A stretch of 64,000 bases of DNA from Hyphomicrobiales bacterium. Lineage in GTDB: Bacteria > Pseudomonadota > Alphaproteobacteria > Rhizobiales > Rhizobiaceae. The position numbers and the translations under genes were made by a program. Below the pieces are notes generated by a model, which did no database searches, was not told the origin of the DNA, and saw only the letters and a list, made by a program, of their open reading frames with translations. The stretch lies in contig UCLB01000028.1 of NCBI GenBank assembly GCA_900473205.1, positions 24,651 through 88,650 on the forward strand. The letters are read 5' to 3'. Below, piece after piece: positions 11,095-20,009 of this stretch (positions are counted from its first letter, which is position 1; every line of letters starts with the position of its first letter).

Positions 11095-12375
11095 TTACTT
11101 GATGGCTTTGACGCCGTCGTCCATATCCTTGATGCCGTCATCGATGGAGATGTTGTCGGTCATCAGCGCATCATGGACGCGGTTCAGCACGACTTCGATC
11201 TTCGCGGCATTCGGGTTGACGGCCATTTCCAGATAGGCCTTGCCAGCCTTCAATGCATCCTTGCTGTTCTGGTCCTGCGGAAAGCCGGGAAGGGCTGCAA
11301 TGGTCTGTGCAACCGTGTCCGATCTCAGCGCCGGGAATGTGCCGGTGGAGGCGACGATGGCTGCCCCTTCCGGGCCGGTCACGAACTTGATGAAATCAAG
11401 CGCCGCTTCCTTGTGCGCGGAATTGGAGTTGACCGACAGGCCGGAAATCTGCGCCGCCGTCGTGCCAGCCTCCACGCCCTCGGGATGCGGGAACTTCACG
11501 ATGCCCCAATTGACGCTCTTGGATTCGCCCGACTTCACCTTGGCGATCTGCGTTCCCATGAACCATGTTCCCATCGGCAACATTCCGATGGTGCCATTGA
11601 AGAACAGCGCGGAATAATGGGTGTTGGAGGTTTTCAGCGATGCATAGGAGGGGATCGCACCACTCTTTTGCAGCGCCAGCGCGCGCTCATACCAGGGCTT
11701 CAGAAATTCGTATTTGCCATCGACCAACGTCTGCTTGCCGTCCTGAATACCAGGCAGTTGCACGGTCGAGCGCCATGTGTGCAGCAGCGCGCCATAGGTG
11801 CGGTTCTGGCCCATGCCGCCCTTGAGCTTGGTGGCGATCTCATCGAACTGCGCCCATGTCATGTCATTGGTGGGGTAGGGGACACCGGCCTTGTCGAAGA
11901 TGTCCTTGTTGTAATAGACGATCCAGAAATCGGAGCGGAACGGCAAGGCGTAAATCTTGCCATCTACCGTCAGTTCCTCGATCAGCCCGCCATAACCGGC
12001 CGGGTCGATCTTCTGGTCCTTCATATAGCTGCTGAGATCGGCAATGTTGCCGGCGCGCACAAGGTTGGCATAACCCGGCACATCCTTGATGGTGACGATG
12101 TCAATGTCCTTCGAGCCGCCGGTCAGTTGCGTCGAAATCATCTGCGTGTAGTCCTGCGAACCCAGATCGACAGGCTCGAAACTCACATTGGGGTGCTTGG
12201 CTTTATAGGCATCCATCAGCGGTTTGAAATAGGCCCCCTTGTCGAGATCCCACAGCGCCCATTTGAGAGTCACCGGCGCATCGCTCTGCGCAAAAGCCGC
12301 TCCTCCCATGCCCATGGCAAGGCTTATGCCTGCGGTGGCCAAGGCGAATGCTCGTCGTGTCGTGTTGAATTCCAT
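11095..12375 (-). CDS. Sugar ABC transporter substrate-binding protein (family 1)
   Basis: This 426-residue periplasmic protein has a twin-arginine-like leader (TTRRAFALATAGISLAMGMGG, first part shown in the sequence at residues 5-25) ending at AFAQ, then an SBP_bac_1 fold (VTLKWALWDLDKGAYFKPLMD). GGGAGGAAACC precedes the ATG. It would capture oligosaccharides for the two permeases encoded upstream in the same operon. Comparable systems import unsaturated glycosaminoglycan disaccharides or rhamnogalacturonan pieces; the GH88 neighbour points to unsaturated uronate-ended ligands. That assignment is inference. Confidence 0.88.
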   Translation of the reverse strand: MEFNTTRRAFALATAGISLAMGMGGAAFAQSDAPVTLKWALWDLDKGAYFKPLMDAYKAKHPNVSFEPVDLGSQDYTQMISTQLTGGSKDIDIVTIKDVPGYANLVRAGNIADLSSYMKDQKIDPAGYGGLIEELTVDGKIYALPFRSDFWIVYYNKDIFDKAGVPYPTNDMTWAQFDEIATKLKGGMGQNRTYGALLHTWRSTVQLPGIQDGKQTLVDGKYEFLKPWYERALALQKSGAIPSYASLKTSNTHYSALFFNGTIGMLPMGTWFMGTQIAKVKSGESKSVNWGIVKFPHPEGVEAGTTAAQISGLSVNSNSAHKEAALDFIKFVTGPEGAAIVASTGTFPALRSDTVAQTIAALPGFPQDQNSKDALKAGKAYLEMAVNPNAAKIEVVLNRVHDALMTDNISIDDGIKDMDDGVKAIK

Positions 12376-12400
12376 AGTCGGTTTCCTCCCGGACTGTTGC

Positions 12401-13102
12401 TTATTGATTGTGTCGGTCAGCGCGTCCCTTTGGGGTCAAAGGTCTCGATATGCCGGCTGCAAAGCAGATGGCGAAGATGCCAAGCGAAAAATTGATGGTG
12501 GCAGGCATGAACACCGACACTGGGTAAAACAGGATATGTGCAAGCCAAAGCGCCGCTACGAAACCCAGTGCTGCCAGCATCGGAAGCGGCTTTACAAGTG
12601 CCAGTAACGCTGCTTGTCGAAACAGGCCCAGAAGCGGCAGGTCGCGTGTCACCGTCAGCACGATGGCATAGGCGGATACGAGGCTGATAAACAGCGTCAT
12701 GACGATGCTGATCGCCAAAGGCAGGCTGTAGATCAGCCCATCCGGTGCGGCTTTTGCATAGGTGATGACGGCGTAGGTGCTGGTACCCATCAGGGCCGCA
12801 CAGGCCACGATCAGCACCGTGCCACGCAAAGCATAATGCCGAAACGCCTCGACAAAATCGCGCAGCAGATAGGTGTTTTCATCCGATACGATGGAGCGGG
12901 ACACCCGCGCTGTTGCCAGCGTCGCCGCGGGCATGGTGACCAATGGCAGGCTGGCGATCAGGAACAGAAGATTGAGCTTCACCAACTCCCACCACTCGCG
13001 TTTCAGAATATCAAAGAACAGGGCAAGGCCGGTGGGACGCGGGGCATCCTTGTCGATCCCGGCTCCCTCCCTTGTCCACAGTCCTTCAAGCCATTGCATC
13101 AT
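12401..13102 (-). CDS. YesL-like membrane protein (DUF624)
   Basis: The 233-residue protein has about five hydrophobic segments (for example LVKLNLLFLIASLPLVTMPAA at residues 40-60) and the DUF624 pattern FFDILKREWWELVKLNLLF. YesL of Bacillus subtilis is encoded beside rhamnogalacturonan-oligosaccharide transport genes, and family members commonly sit next to sugar ABC genes; their biochemical role is unknown. Here it lies between the ATPase (16 bp) and binding-protein (25 bp) genes, so it is probably an accessory of this importer. Confidence 0.85.
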   Translation of the reverse strand: MMQWLEGLWTREGAGIDKDAPRPTGLALFFDILKREWWELVKLNLLFLIASLPLVTMPAATLATARVSRSIVSDENTYLLRDFVEAFRHYALRGTVLIVACAALMGTSTYAVITYAKAAPDGLIYSLPLAISIVMTLFISLVSAYAIVLTVTRDLPLLGLFRQAALLALVKPLPMLAALGFVAALWLAHILFYPVSVFMPATINFSLGIFAICFAAGISRPLTPKGRADRHNQ

Positions 13103-13117
13103 ACGCCTCCCAGCGGG

Positions 13118-14227
13118 TTAGTAGAGAATGGAGCGCTCGGTTTCCGGGTCGAACAGCTGTGCCCCGGTCAAGTCGGCAATGAGGGTGATGTCATCACCTA
13201 GTCTGGCCTTGAAGCGTGGCGAGACGCGCGCGATCAGCGCCTTGCCGCTCGATACGAGATTGAGGTGAACCTCCGATCCCATGGGCTCGGCCAGTTCCAG
13301 CGTGGCGTTGAACGGCACGGTATTGGCCGCATCGATATCGGCGGGTGCAAACTCGTGAAAATTCTCGGGCCGAATGCCGAGAATAACGTCCTTGTTTTCG
13401 TAAGCGCGCAGCCGCTCGGCATCGATGCTGGCAGGCAGAGGCATCGGCGTGCTATCGAATACGGCGACGAAACGCTCGCCGTCGCGCTTCAATGTCACCG
13501 GCAGCATGTTCATCTGCGGTGCGCCGATAAAACCGGCAACGAACATATTGATGGGCCGGTCATAAAGCTGCTGCGGCGTGTCCACCTGCTGGATGTGGCC
13601 GTCCTTCATCACCACGATGCGGTCCGCCATCGTCATCGCTTCGATCTGGTCATGCGTCACATAGATGAAGGTCGCATCCAGCCGCTTGTGCAGCTTGCTG
13701 ATTTCCGCCCGCATCGTGCCGCGCAGCTTGGCGTCGAGATTGGACAGCGGCTCATCGAGAAGGAAGACTTCGGGGTTGCGCACCATGGCACGGCCCAGCG
13801 CCACACGCTGCCGCTGCCCGCCGGAGAGCGCTTTCGGCTTGCGGTTCAACAGATGGGTGATGTCGAGAATATTGGCGGCTTCCTTCACCTTTTCATCGAT
13901 AAAGTCACGCGGCGCCTTTCTCAGTTGCAGACCAAAAGCCATGTTCTTGTAAACAGTCATATGCGGGTATAACGCATAGTTCTGAAACACCATTGCGATG
14001 TCGCGGTCCTTGGAGGGCACGTCATTCATCATGTCCTCGCCGATGCGAAGCTCGCCACCGGAGATTTCCTCCAGCCCGGCAATCATGCGCAACGTCGTGG
14101 ATTTGCCACAGCCGGAAGGGCCGACCAGAATGATGAATTCCTTGTCGGCAATCTCCAGATCGATATCGTGGACAACCTTGAGCGCACCGAAGGTCTTATT
14201 GAGTTTTTTCAGCGAAATGCTTGCCAT
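13118..14227 (-). CDS. Sugar ABC transporter ATP-binding protein, UgpC/MsmX type
   Basis: This 369-residue ATPase has Walker A GPSGCGKST near residues 37-45, signature LSGGQRQRVALGRAMVRNP, Walker B VFLLDEPLSNLDAKLR and the switch histidine in YVTHDQIEAMTMADRI. A C-terminal TOBE/regulatory region (GIRPENFHEF) follows, as in UgpC, MalK and MsmX. It powers the MalF/MalG-like permeases in the same operon, lying between the GH88 and YesL-like genes with 15 bp gaps. Length and motifs are standard. Confidence 0.94.
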   Translation of the reverse strand: MASISLKKLNKTFGALKVVHDIDLEIADKEFIILVGPSGCGKSTTLRMIAGLEEISGGELRIGEDMMNDVPSKDRDIAMVFQNYALYPHMTVYKNMAFGLQLRKAPRDFIDEKVKEAANILDITHLLNRKPKALSGGQRQRVALGRAMVRNPEVFLLDEPLSNLDAKLRGTMRAEISKLHKRLDATFIYVTHDQIEAMTMADRIVVMKDGHIQQVDTPQQLYDRPINMFVAGFIGAPQMNMLPVTLKRDGERFVAVFDSTPMPLPASIDAERLRAYENKDVILGIRPENFHEFAPADIDAANTVPFNATLELAEPMGSEVHLNLVSSGKALIARVSPRFKARLGDDITLIADLTGAQLFDPETERSILY

Positions 14228-14242
14228 ATCGTCCTCACGCGC

Positions 14243-15415
14243 TCACCAGTAGGAGGCCCAGTTGCGGGACAATCGCGTCAGGGCTTCCAGATAATAATAA
14301 TCGCCCCAAGACACGCACTCATCGACGCCTTCGCCGCGGCAGGTGTTGTGCGGCGTTTTCTTCGAATAGGTGCCGTGCAGAAGCTGGCCGTTGGAGATGG
14401 CAGGGTCCTTGACCGAGTAGCTATCGACAAGGCTCTTCACCATGCGCCGGGCCAGATCCCGATACTGCTCGGCCTTGTCAGCCTCTTCCAGATCGGCCAT
14501 TTCGAGCAGGCCGCAGGCAACGATGGCCGCTGCCGAACTGTCGCGGGGTTCGCCGTCTTTGTCCGTGAAGACGAGGTCCCAATAGGGCACGAGATCGGAG
14601 GGCAGGCGCTTCAGGTAAAAAGCCAGCAGCCGCTCGAAAGCATCACGGTATGCGGGCAGCCGTTCATAGCGATAGGAGAACGCCATTCCGGCGATGCCCC
14701 AGGCCTGTCCGCGCGCCCAATAGCTCTCGTCGCTGTAACCCTGCTTCGTTACGCCCCGCACCGGTGCGCCGGTGTCCGGGTCCATGTAGAAAGTGTGGTA
14801 GGTGGAATCGTCCGCACGTACAGAGTGGGCAAGCGTGGTGCGGGCATGCGCCAGCGCAACATCGCGGTAGTCCTCTCGACCCGTCTGCTCGGCGGCCCAA
14901 TAGAGCAGCGGCAGGTTTAGCAGGCAGTCGATGATATAGCGATATTCATTCGGGTTGCCCTTGCGGCCCCAGGCCTGAATGAATTGCCCGATGGGTTGAA
15001 ACCGCTCCATCAACTGGTCGGCTGCCATCAGGGCCGCGCGCTTGCCATCCTCATCCCCCACCAGCTTCCAGGCAGCGATGCAGGACGGCGAATAGAGAAA
15101 GCCCATATCGTGGTGATCGGTCTCGATGCGGTTTTCGATCCGGTGCAGAAAGCTCTGCACCTGTATCTGTGCGGCGTGCTGAAACACCTTGTCGCCCGTA
15201 TGCTCGAAGGCCAGCCATATCTGCCCCGGCCAGAAACCGGCGGTCCACTGGTCATTGGCAACAGCGGGATAAAAATTGCCGACGCTGGAATGGTTTTGCG
15301 CCTTGTAAGTAAAGTCGGGCAGGTTGCGTCGTACCTGTTCTACGGCTGTTGCCATGGCCGCGTGGACCTCGGCTGAGGTGATCGGATCCGGTTGGGTGTT
15401 GGTAAAATTCAGCAT
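14243..15415 (-). CDS. Glycoside hydrolase family 88, unsaturated glucuronyl hydrolase
   Basis: The 390-residue alpha/alpha-barrel enzyme removes delta-4,5-unsaturated uronic acids from oligosaccharides made by polysaccharide lyases, by a vinyl-ether hydration mechanism. The two catalytic aspartates of the family are recognisable: Asp103 in HHDMGFLYSPS and Asp163 in IIDCLLNLPLLYWA. Aromatic substrate-site motifs (NDQWTAGFWPGQIWLAFE) are present. No signal peptide occurs, so it acts in the cytosol on imported oligosaccharides. It is embedded between the permease and ATPase genes and opposite a heparinase-type lyase, consistent with a lyase-plus-UGL route. The exact disaccharide cannot be read from sequence. 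Confidence 0.92.
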   Translation of the reverse strand: MLNFTNTQPDPITSAEVHAAMATAVEQVRRNLPDFTYKAQNHSSVGNFYPAVANDQWTAGFWPGQIWLAFEHTGDKVFQHAAQIQVQSFLHRIENRIETDHHDMGFLYSPSCIAAWKLVGDEDGKRAALMAADQLMERFQPIGQFIQAWGRKGNPNEYRYIIDCLLNLPLLYWAAEQTGREDYRDVALAHARTTLAHSVRADDSTYHTFYMDPDTGAPVRGVTKQGYSDESYWARGQAWGIAGMAFSYRYERLPAYRDAFERLLAFYLKRLPSDLVPYWDLVFTDKDGEPRDSSAAAIVACGLLEMADLEEADKAEQYRDLARRMVKSLVDSYSVKDPAISNGQLLHGTYSKKTPHNTCRGEGVDECVSWGDYYYLEALTRLSRNWASYW

Positions 15416-15419
15416 GATA

Positions 15420-16256
15420 TCAACCCTTGATCCCCGAGGAAGCGACGCCTTCGACGAAGAAGCGTTGCAGTGCCAGAAAAACGATGAGAACCGGGATCAG
15501 CGCCACCACGGAAGCCGCCATGATCAGCCCGTATTCCGCCGAATATTGCGAAATGAACATGCGAAGCCCGATCTGGATGGTCTTCAGCTCGGTCTTCGTC
15601 AGGTAGATCATTGGCCCCAGAAAGTCGTTCCAGGTCGTGACGAAGGTGAAGATCGTCAGAGTCGAGAGCGCAGGCTTGGAGAGCGGCAGCATGATCTTCG
15701 CCCAGATCTGGTATTCGTTCATGCCATCGATGCGCGCCGCTTCGCACAGCTCGTTGGGGATCGACATATAGAACTGCCGCATCAGAAACACGCCGAACGC
15801 GGTGAAGGCTTGCAACAGGATCAGCGCCAGATGGGTGTTGTTGAGCCCGAATTCGCGCATCAGCAGGAACTGCGGCACCATATAGACCTGCCACGGCATG
15901 GCGATGGTGGCGATATAGCCTAAAAACAGCGTGTTCTTGTAGGGAAAATGCAGCTTGGCAAAGGCATAGGCCGCGAAGCTGGATGTCAGCAACTGCATGA
16001 TCGTGACGATAATCGTCAGCTTCGACGTGTTGTAGATAAACAGAGCCAGCGGAATCTTCGTCCAGATTTCGGTATAGTTTTCCCAGCGTGGCTGCGCCGG
16101 TATCCACTCGATGGGAAAGGCAAAGACATCGCGGCTGAGCTTGAGCGATGCCGAGAGCATCCACGCAAACGGCAGCAGCATGACGATGGTGATCACGATG
16201 ACCGTGGCGTAGACGGCAATCGTTCCAGCGGTGACTTTCCGGCCCATGATCCGCAT
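15420..16256 (-). CDS. Sugar ABC permease, MalG type
   Basis: The 278-residue inner-membrane protein has six predicted helices starting with TIAVYATVIVITIVMLLPFAWML, and the ATPase-docking EAA loop ELCEAARIDGMNEYQIWAKIMLPLSKPAL (residues split across about 190-220). The start at 16256 (MRIMGRKV) is chosen because GGGAGG precedes it and it lies four bases after the upstream permease stop; the longer frame to 16331 lies within that gene. It pairs with the MalF-type permease to form the importer channel and is followed at four bases by the GH88 gene. Confidence 0.93.
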   Translation of the reverse strand: MRIMGRKVTAGTIAVYATVIVITIVMLLPFAWMLSASLKLSRDVFAFPIEWIPAQPRWENYTEIWTKIPLALFIYNTSKLTIIVTIMQLLTSSFAAYAFAKLHFPYKNTLFLGYIATIAMPWQVYMVPQFLLMREFGLNNTHLALILLQAFTAFGVFLMRQFYMSIPNELCEAARIDGMNEYQIWAKIMLPLSKPALSTLTIFTFVTTWNDFLGPMIYLTKTELKTIQIGLRMFISQYSAEYGLIMAASVVALIPVLIVFLALQRFFVEGVASSGIKG

Positions 16257-16260
16257 CGCC

Positions 16261-17205
16261 TCAGTCCTCCCGCTGCCGTTTAAACTGGACGACGGTGACG
16301 GCCAGCACGAGGAAGAACAGAACCAGCGCAATCATGCTCGAATAGCCGAGATCCCAGGAGATGAAGGCTTCGTTGTAGATGTGATAGACCAGAACCAGCG
16401 TCGATGTGCCGGGTCCGCCCTGCGTGATCATGTAGACCTGATCGAACACCTTGAACGACTGGATCGTCAGCATCACGGTGACGAAGAAGGTTGTCGGCGC
16501 CAGTTGCGGCAGGGTGACGTGGATGAACTTCTGCCAGGCATTGGCCCCATCCAGCCCCGCCGCCTCGTAGAGCTCGGAATTGATGCCCTGAAGCCCGGCG
16601 AGATAGATCACCATATAATAGCCCATGCTCTTCCAGATGCCGAAGAGAATGACGGTGACCATCGCCCAGTGCCGGTCTGCCGCCCAGCCGGGCATATCTG
16701 CGGGGTCCATGCCCAGCGTGTAAAGCAGCATGTTGACCGGCCCCATTTCGGGGTTGAAAATCATGTTCCAGACGACAGCCACGGCCACCAGCGAGGCGAC
16801 ATAGGGAAAGAACATCGCGGTGCGGAAAAAGTCTCGACCGAGGATTTTCTGGTTGAGCAGAACCGCCAAGCCCAGCGCGCAGGCCAGCGTCGCAGGCACC
16901 GAGACGACGGTGTAGATGATCGTATTCCAGAAGGCGGCGATAAATGCCTTGTCTTCGAACAGGCGCCAGAAATTATCCAGCCCCGCAAAGCTCATCGCGT
17001 TGGAGCCATCCCAATGCATGAAGGCCAGCGCAAAGGCGAAGAGAATGGGGCCGAGCGTGAAGATGGCAAAGCCGAGAAAGTTCGGAGCAATAAAGGAATA
17101 GGCGATCAGCGCATTTTCGATCCGGCGCCGTCTCTTGGAAACGATCCGCACCTTCTTCTTGCGGTATGGGGCCGCCTGTGTGTCGGACGCGGTCGCAATG
17201 GCCAC
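16261..17205 (-). CDS. Sugar ABC permease, MalF type
   Basis: This 314-residue permease is the first gene of the minus-strand acidic-oligosaccharide operon. It has a basic N-terminus (APYRKKKVRIVSKRRRRIE), six predicted helices beginning IAYSFIAPNFLGFAIFTLGP, and the EAA loop ELYEAAGLDGANAWQKFIHV. It partners the MalG-type protein encoded next. Its start is 224 bp from the divergent heparinase-like gene, and GGGAGG lies upstream. The operon promoter should lie in 17206-17429. Confidence 0.93.
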   Translation of the reverse strand: MAIATASDTQAAPYRKKKVRIVSKRRRRIENALIAYSFIAPNFLGFAIFTLGPILFAFALAFMHWDGSNAMSFAGLDNFWRLFEDKAFIAAFWNTIIYTVVSVPATLACALGLAVLLNQKILGRDFFRTAMFFPYVASLVAVAVVWNMIFNPEMGPVNMLLYTLGMDPADMPGWAADRHWAMVTVILFGIWKSMGYYMVIYLAGLQGINSELYEAAGLDGANAWQKFIHVTLPQLAPTTFFVTVMLTIQSFKVFDQVYMITQGGPGTSTLVLVYHIYNEAFISWDLGYSSMIALVLFFLVLAVTVVQFKRQRED

Positions 17206-17429
17206 GGCATTCCTCCCATTGTCGGTCAGCCGTCGTCATAATCGGCGCAGACCGGCTGCAACATCTCCTGCAATCAGATTTTCACCTGACGCCTCCTGCC
17301 GTTTTGATAACACAAAATCCGCATTGGTCAAACAAGTTCGCATAACGTCAGACAAATTCTCTGGAGATTTGAAAAGACGTATGATAGGAGCCTTGCTAAC
17401 GAATATCGAACGCGCGGGAGGTTGAGGGC
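17206..17429. promoter_or_regulatory. Divergent control region for the acidic-oligosaccharide locus
   Basis: This 224-bp gap separates the permease operon from the heparinase-like gene and must hold both promoters. The heptamer GTATGAT at 17379-17385, preceded by an A-rich AAAAGAC, also occurs upstream of the GntR regulator gene at 20790-20796, preceded by AAATAT. This makes it a candidate half-site for that regulator. No convincing -35/-10 pair was assigned. Confidence 0.35.
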
Positions 17430-19208
17430 GTGTTTGCAGAGTTGATACCGCGCCTGCCGGATCGGCTGGGTGATTTTGCAGCCGATATCACGGCTGAACG
17501 CATCCGCCACTCAGCGTCACGGATCAGTCGCGCAGAGCTGATCGATGCCGCCGTGAAGGAGCTCAATGAGCCATGGTCCACCATCCTCGCCAGCGACTAC
17601 ATGGAGTATACCCAGAACGGCAATCGCTCGCGGTTCGAGGCCCTCTATTTCGCCCGCCGCCTGAAGCTGAACGCACTGGTTATGGGCGAATGTAACGAGG
17701 GCGAGGGGCGCTTTCTCGCTGAGATCATCAACGGCCTGTGGCTCATCTGCGAAGAAAGCGGCTGGCAGCTGCCCGCGCATAATTCGCATGTCCGTGGCGG
17801 TCCGCGTACTCCGCTGCCGGACCCACAAAACCCGGTTATCGATCTCTTTGCAGCCGAGACGGCGTCCAATCTGGCGCTGGTGTCGCGCCTGCTCGCCTCC
17901 CGACTGGACGCCACCCTTGTGGCGCGGATATCCAACGAAATCGACCAGCGCATCACAAGGCCATACCTGTTGCGCCACTTCTGGTGGATGGGCAATGGCA
18001 AGGAGCGGATGAACAACTGGACGGCGTGGATTACCCAGAACATCCTCTTTTCCACATTCCTGCGGCCGACCGATCAGCCCACCCGCCGCGCCGTTGTCGA
18101 GAAGGCCTTGAAAAGCCTCGATGCTTTTCAGAAAGACTATGCTGACGATGGCGCCTGCGAAGAAGGCGCGCTCTATTATGGCCACGCGACGCTGTGCCTG
18201 TTCACGAGCCTCGCGGTTCTGGAAGGTGCTGCCCCCGGCATCGCGGGCGCACTTCTGCGCGAAGACAAGCTCCGCAACATGGCCGAGTTCATCCGGCATA
18301 TGCATGTCGCCGATGATCAGTTCTTCAATTTCGCAGATGCCCCGGCGCGGTTTGAGACCAGCGGCGTGCGGGAGTATCTCGTCGGAAAAACCATCGCATC
18401 GCCATCGCTTCAGGCCTTCGCCATAGATCGTTGGCAGCGTTCGTCAAAGCGTCTGATGCAGGATGAGTGGAACCTCTGGTATCGCGTTCAGGCGGTTCTG
18501 GCAGAGCAGGAACTGGCTGAGGCGATCCCTCTGCCACCTCCAAAAGTCGATATGGTCTATCCCGGCATAGAACTCGCCATCGCCCGCGATGCTGTCTTCG
18601 ATCTGGCGGTCAAGGGCGGCAACAATGGCGAAAGCCATAACCACAACGATGTCGGCAGCATCACGCTGTACAAGCATGGACGTCCCTTCCTCATCGATGT
18701 CGGCGTCGAAACCTACACTGCCAAAACCTTCTCGCCACAGCGTTACGACATCTGGACCATGCAATCGGCCTTCCACAATCTGCCCAGCTTCGGTGGTGTC
18801 GTGCAGAGGGATGGCGAGGCTTTCGCGGCCCGCGATTTTCGCGTCGATTTCGCGGGAGACCGCGCCGAAATATCGCTGGACCTTGCTGCGGCCTATCCAC
18901 CCGAGGCCGGTGTCCGCAGCTACACCAGAACCGTCAGGCTCATCCGTGGTCAGCACGTCGAAATTATCGACGACCATGAGGGCGAGCGCGATGCGGTCCT
19001 GTCACTGATGACGGTCGATAAGCCCAGAATTTCAGGTGAAACACTGGTTCTGGGTGATCTCGGATCGATTGAGATCGCAGGCGCGTGCGACCCCGCCATC
19101 GAGACGATCCAGATCGATGATCCGCGCCTGCGTCAGTCATGGCCAGACATCCTGTACCGTACCCTCATTCCGCTCAAAGGCAAACGCCTTCGCCTCGTCA
19201 TCCGCTAA
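17430..19208 (+). CDS. Heparinase II/III-family polysaccharide lyase
   Basis: The 592-residue protein has an N-terminal alpha/alpha-toroid (about 1-370, with DDGACEEGALYYGHA at 239-253 matching the helical-domain active-site region of the family) and a C-terminal beta-sandwich (about 375-592) starting with the hallmark GESHNHNDVGSITLY at 400-414. Family members cleave uronate-containing glycans (heparin, alginate, related acidic polymers) by beta-elimination. No signal peptide is seen, so it probably acts on imported oligosaccharides, making the 4,5-unsaturated ends that GH88 removes. Start is GTG at 17430 after GGGAGG. The exact PL family and substrate are undetermined. Confidence 0.88.
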   Translation: MFAELIPRLPDRLGDFAADITAERIRHSASRISRAELIDAAVKELNEPWSTILASDYMEYTQNGNRSRFEALYFARRLKLNALVMGECNEGEGRFLAEIINGLWLICEESGWQLPAHNSHVRGGPRTPLPDPQNPVIDLFAAETASNLALVSRLLASRLDATLVARISNEIDQRITRPYLLRHFWWMGNGKERMNNWTAWITQNILFSTFLRPTDQPTRRAVVEKALKSLDAFQKDYADDGACEEGALYYGHATLCLFTSLAVLEGAAPGIAGALLREDKLRNMAEFIRHMHVADDQFFNFADAPARFETSGVREYLVGKTIASPSLQAFAIDRWQRSSKRLMQDEWNLWYRVQAVLAEQELAEAIPLPPPKVDMVYPGIELAIARDAVFDLAVKGGNNGESHNHNDVGSITLYKHGRPFLIDVGVETYTAKTFSPQRYDIWTMQSAFHNLPSFGGVVQRDGEAFAARDFRVDFAGDRAEISLDLAAAYPPEAGVRSYTRTVRLIRGQHVEIIDDHEGERDAVLSLMTVDKPRISGETLVLGDLGSIEIAGACDPAIETIQIDDPRLRQSWPDILYRTLIPLKGKRLRLVIR

Positions 19209-19220
19209 GGGAGAATGCCG

Positions 19221-20009
19221 ATGAAGCTCACACTCAAGGTCGTCAACGCCGCTGGCGTCGTCCTGTCGCAATCCAGCCATGACGACGAAGTTTTTCTGGT
19301 CTATCGCAGCGAATATACCGAAGGTGACCGGATCGTTGTGGAGACGTCAGAGTCCGGCCATATCGACCTCAGTCTCGATGCTGGCATGCCGCCCGCGCGT
19401 GTCTTTCTGGCGGGGCGAGACTTCTCGCTGCCCGTCCCCTTCGGCCCGACACGCAAGACCTATCCGCCGCAGGCCTTCCTCGGAAATCTCCACCGCATCT
19501 CCGTCTGCCGCTTTCATCCTGCTGAGGCCTCGATACGTCGAAATCTCGCCTTCAATCCCTTCGATCATCACGACAACACGGCGCTCTTTCCGCACGCCAA
19601 AGCCAATGTGGAAACGCGCGGTGAGGCGGTCTTTGCGGCCCGCAATGCCATCGATGGTGAAAAGGCCAATACCGATCACGGCTTCTGGCCCTATACCAGT
19701 TGGGGTATCAATCAGGACCCGGCGGCAACGCTCACTCTGGCATTCGGACGACCCGTACTGGTTGATCAGGTCACGCTGTATCTCAGGGCAGATTTCCCCC
19801 ACGATGCCTGGTGGAACGAGGCGAGCATGACATTCTCAGATGGCCATGTTCTGACCGTCCCCCTGGTCAAATCCGGTGCCGCCCAAACCTTCGCCATGCC
19901 GCCCCGCACGATGGAATGGGTGCGGCTGCACGATCTGAAAAAGGCTGACGATCCATCTCCATTTCCGGCGCTCACGCAATTCGAGGTCTGGGGCGCGGAC
20001 ATATCTTAG
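19221..20009 (+). CDS. Putative carbohydrate-binding protein of the lyase locus
   Basis: This 262-residue protein is not firmly recognised. It is rich in beta-strand patterns; residues about 120-260 (EAVFAARNAIDGEKANTDHG, then ATLTLAFGRPVLVDQVTLYLR and MEWVRLHDL) resemble a discoidin/galactose-binding sandwich, and the Trp/Tyr-rich GFWPYTSWG could contact sugar. It lacks a signal peptide. It starts 12 bp after the heparinase-like gene; ATG at 19221 is preferred to 19215 because AAGGGAG is correctly spaced only for the former. Its stop overlaps the GntR gene stop by four bases. An auxiliary glycan-binding or mutarotase-like role is possible but unproven. Confidence 0.65.
   Translation: MKLTLKVVNAAGVVLSQSSHDDEVFLVYRSEYTEGDRIVVETSESGHIDLSLDAGMPPARVFLAGRDFSLPVPFGPTRKTYPPQAFLGNLHRISVCRFHPAEASIRRNLAFNPFDHHDNTALFPHAKANVETRGEAVFAARNAIDGEKANTDHGFWPYTSWGINQDPAATLTLAFGRPVLVDQVTLYLRADFPHDAWWNEASMTFSDGHVLTVPLVKSGAAQTFAMPPRTMEWVRLHDLKKADDPSPFPALTQFEVWGADIS

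Noticed and set aside
11173..12495. A 440-codon plus-strand frame opposite the sugar-binding protein
   Set aside because: It mirrors a clear SBP_bac_1 gene and has no membrane or domain signature; a high-GC artefact.
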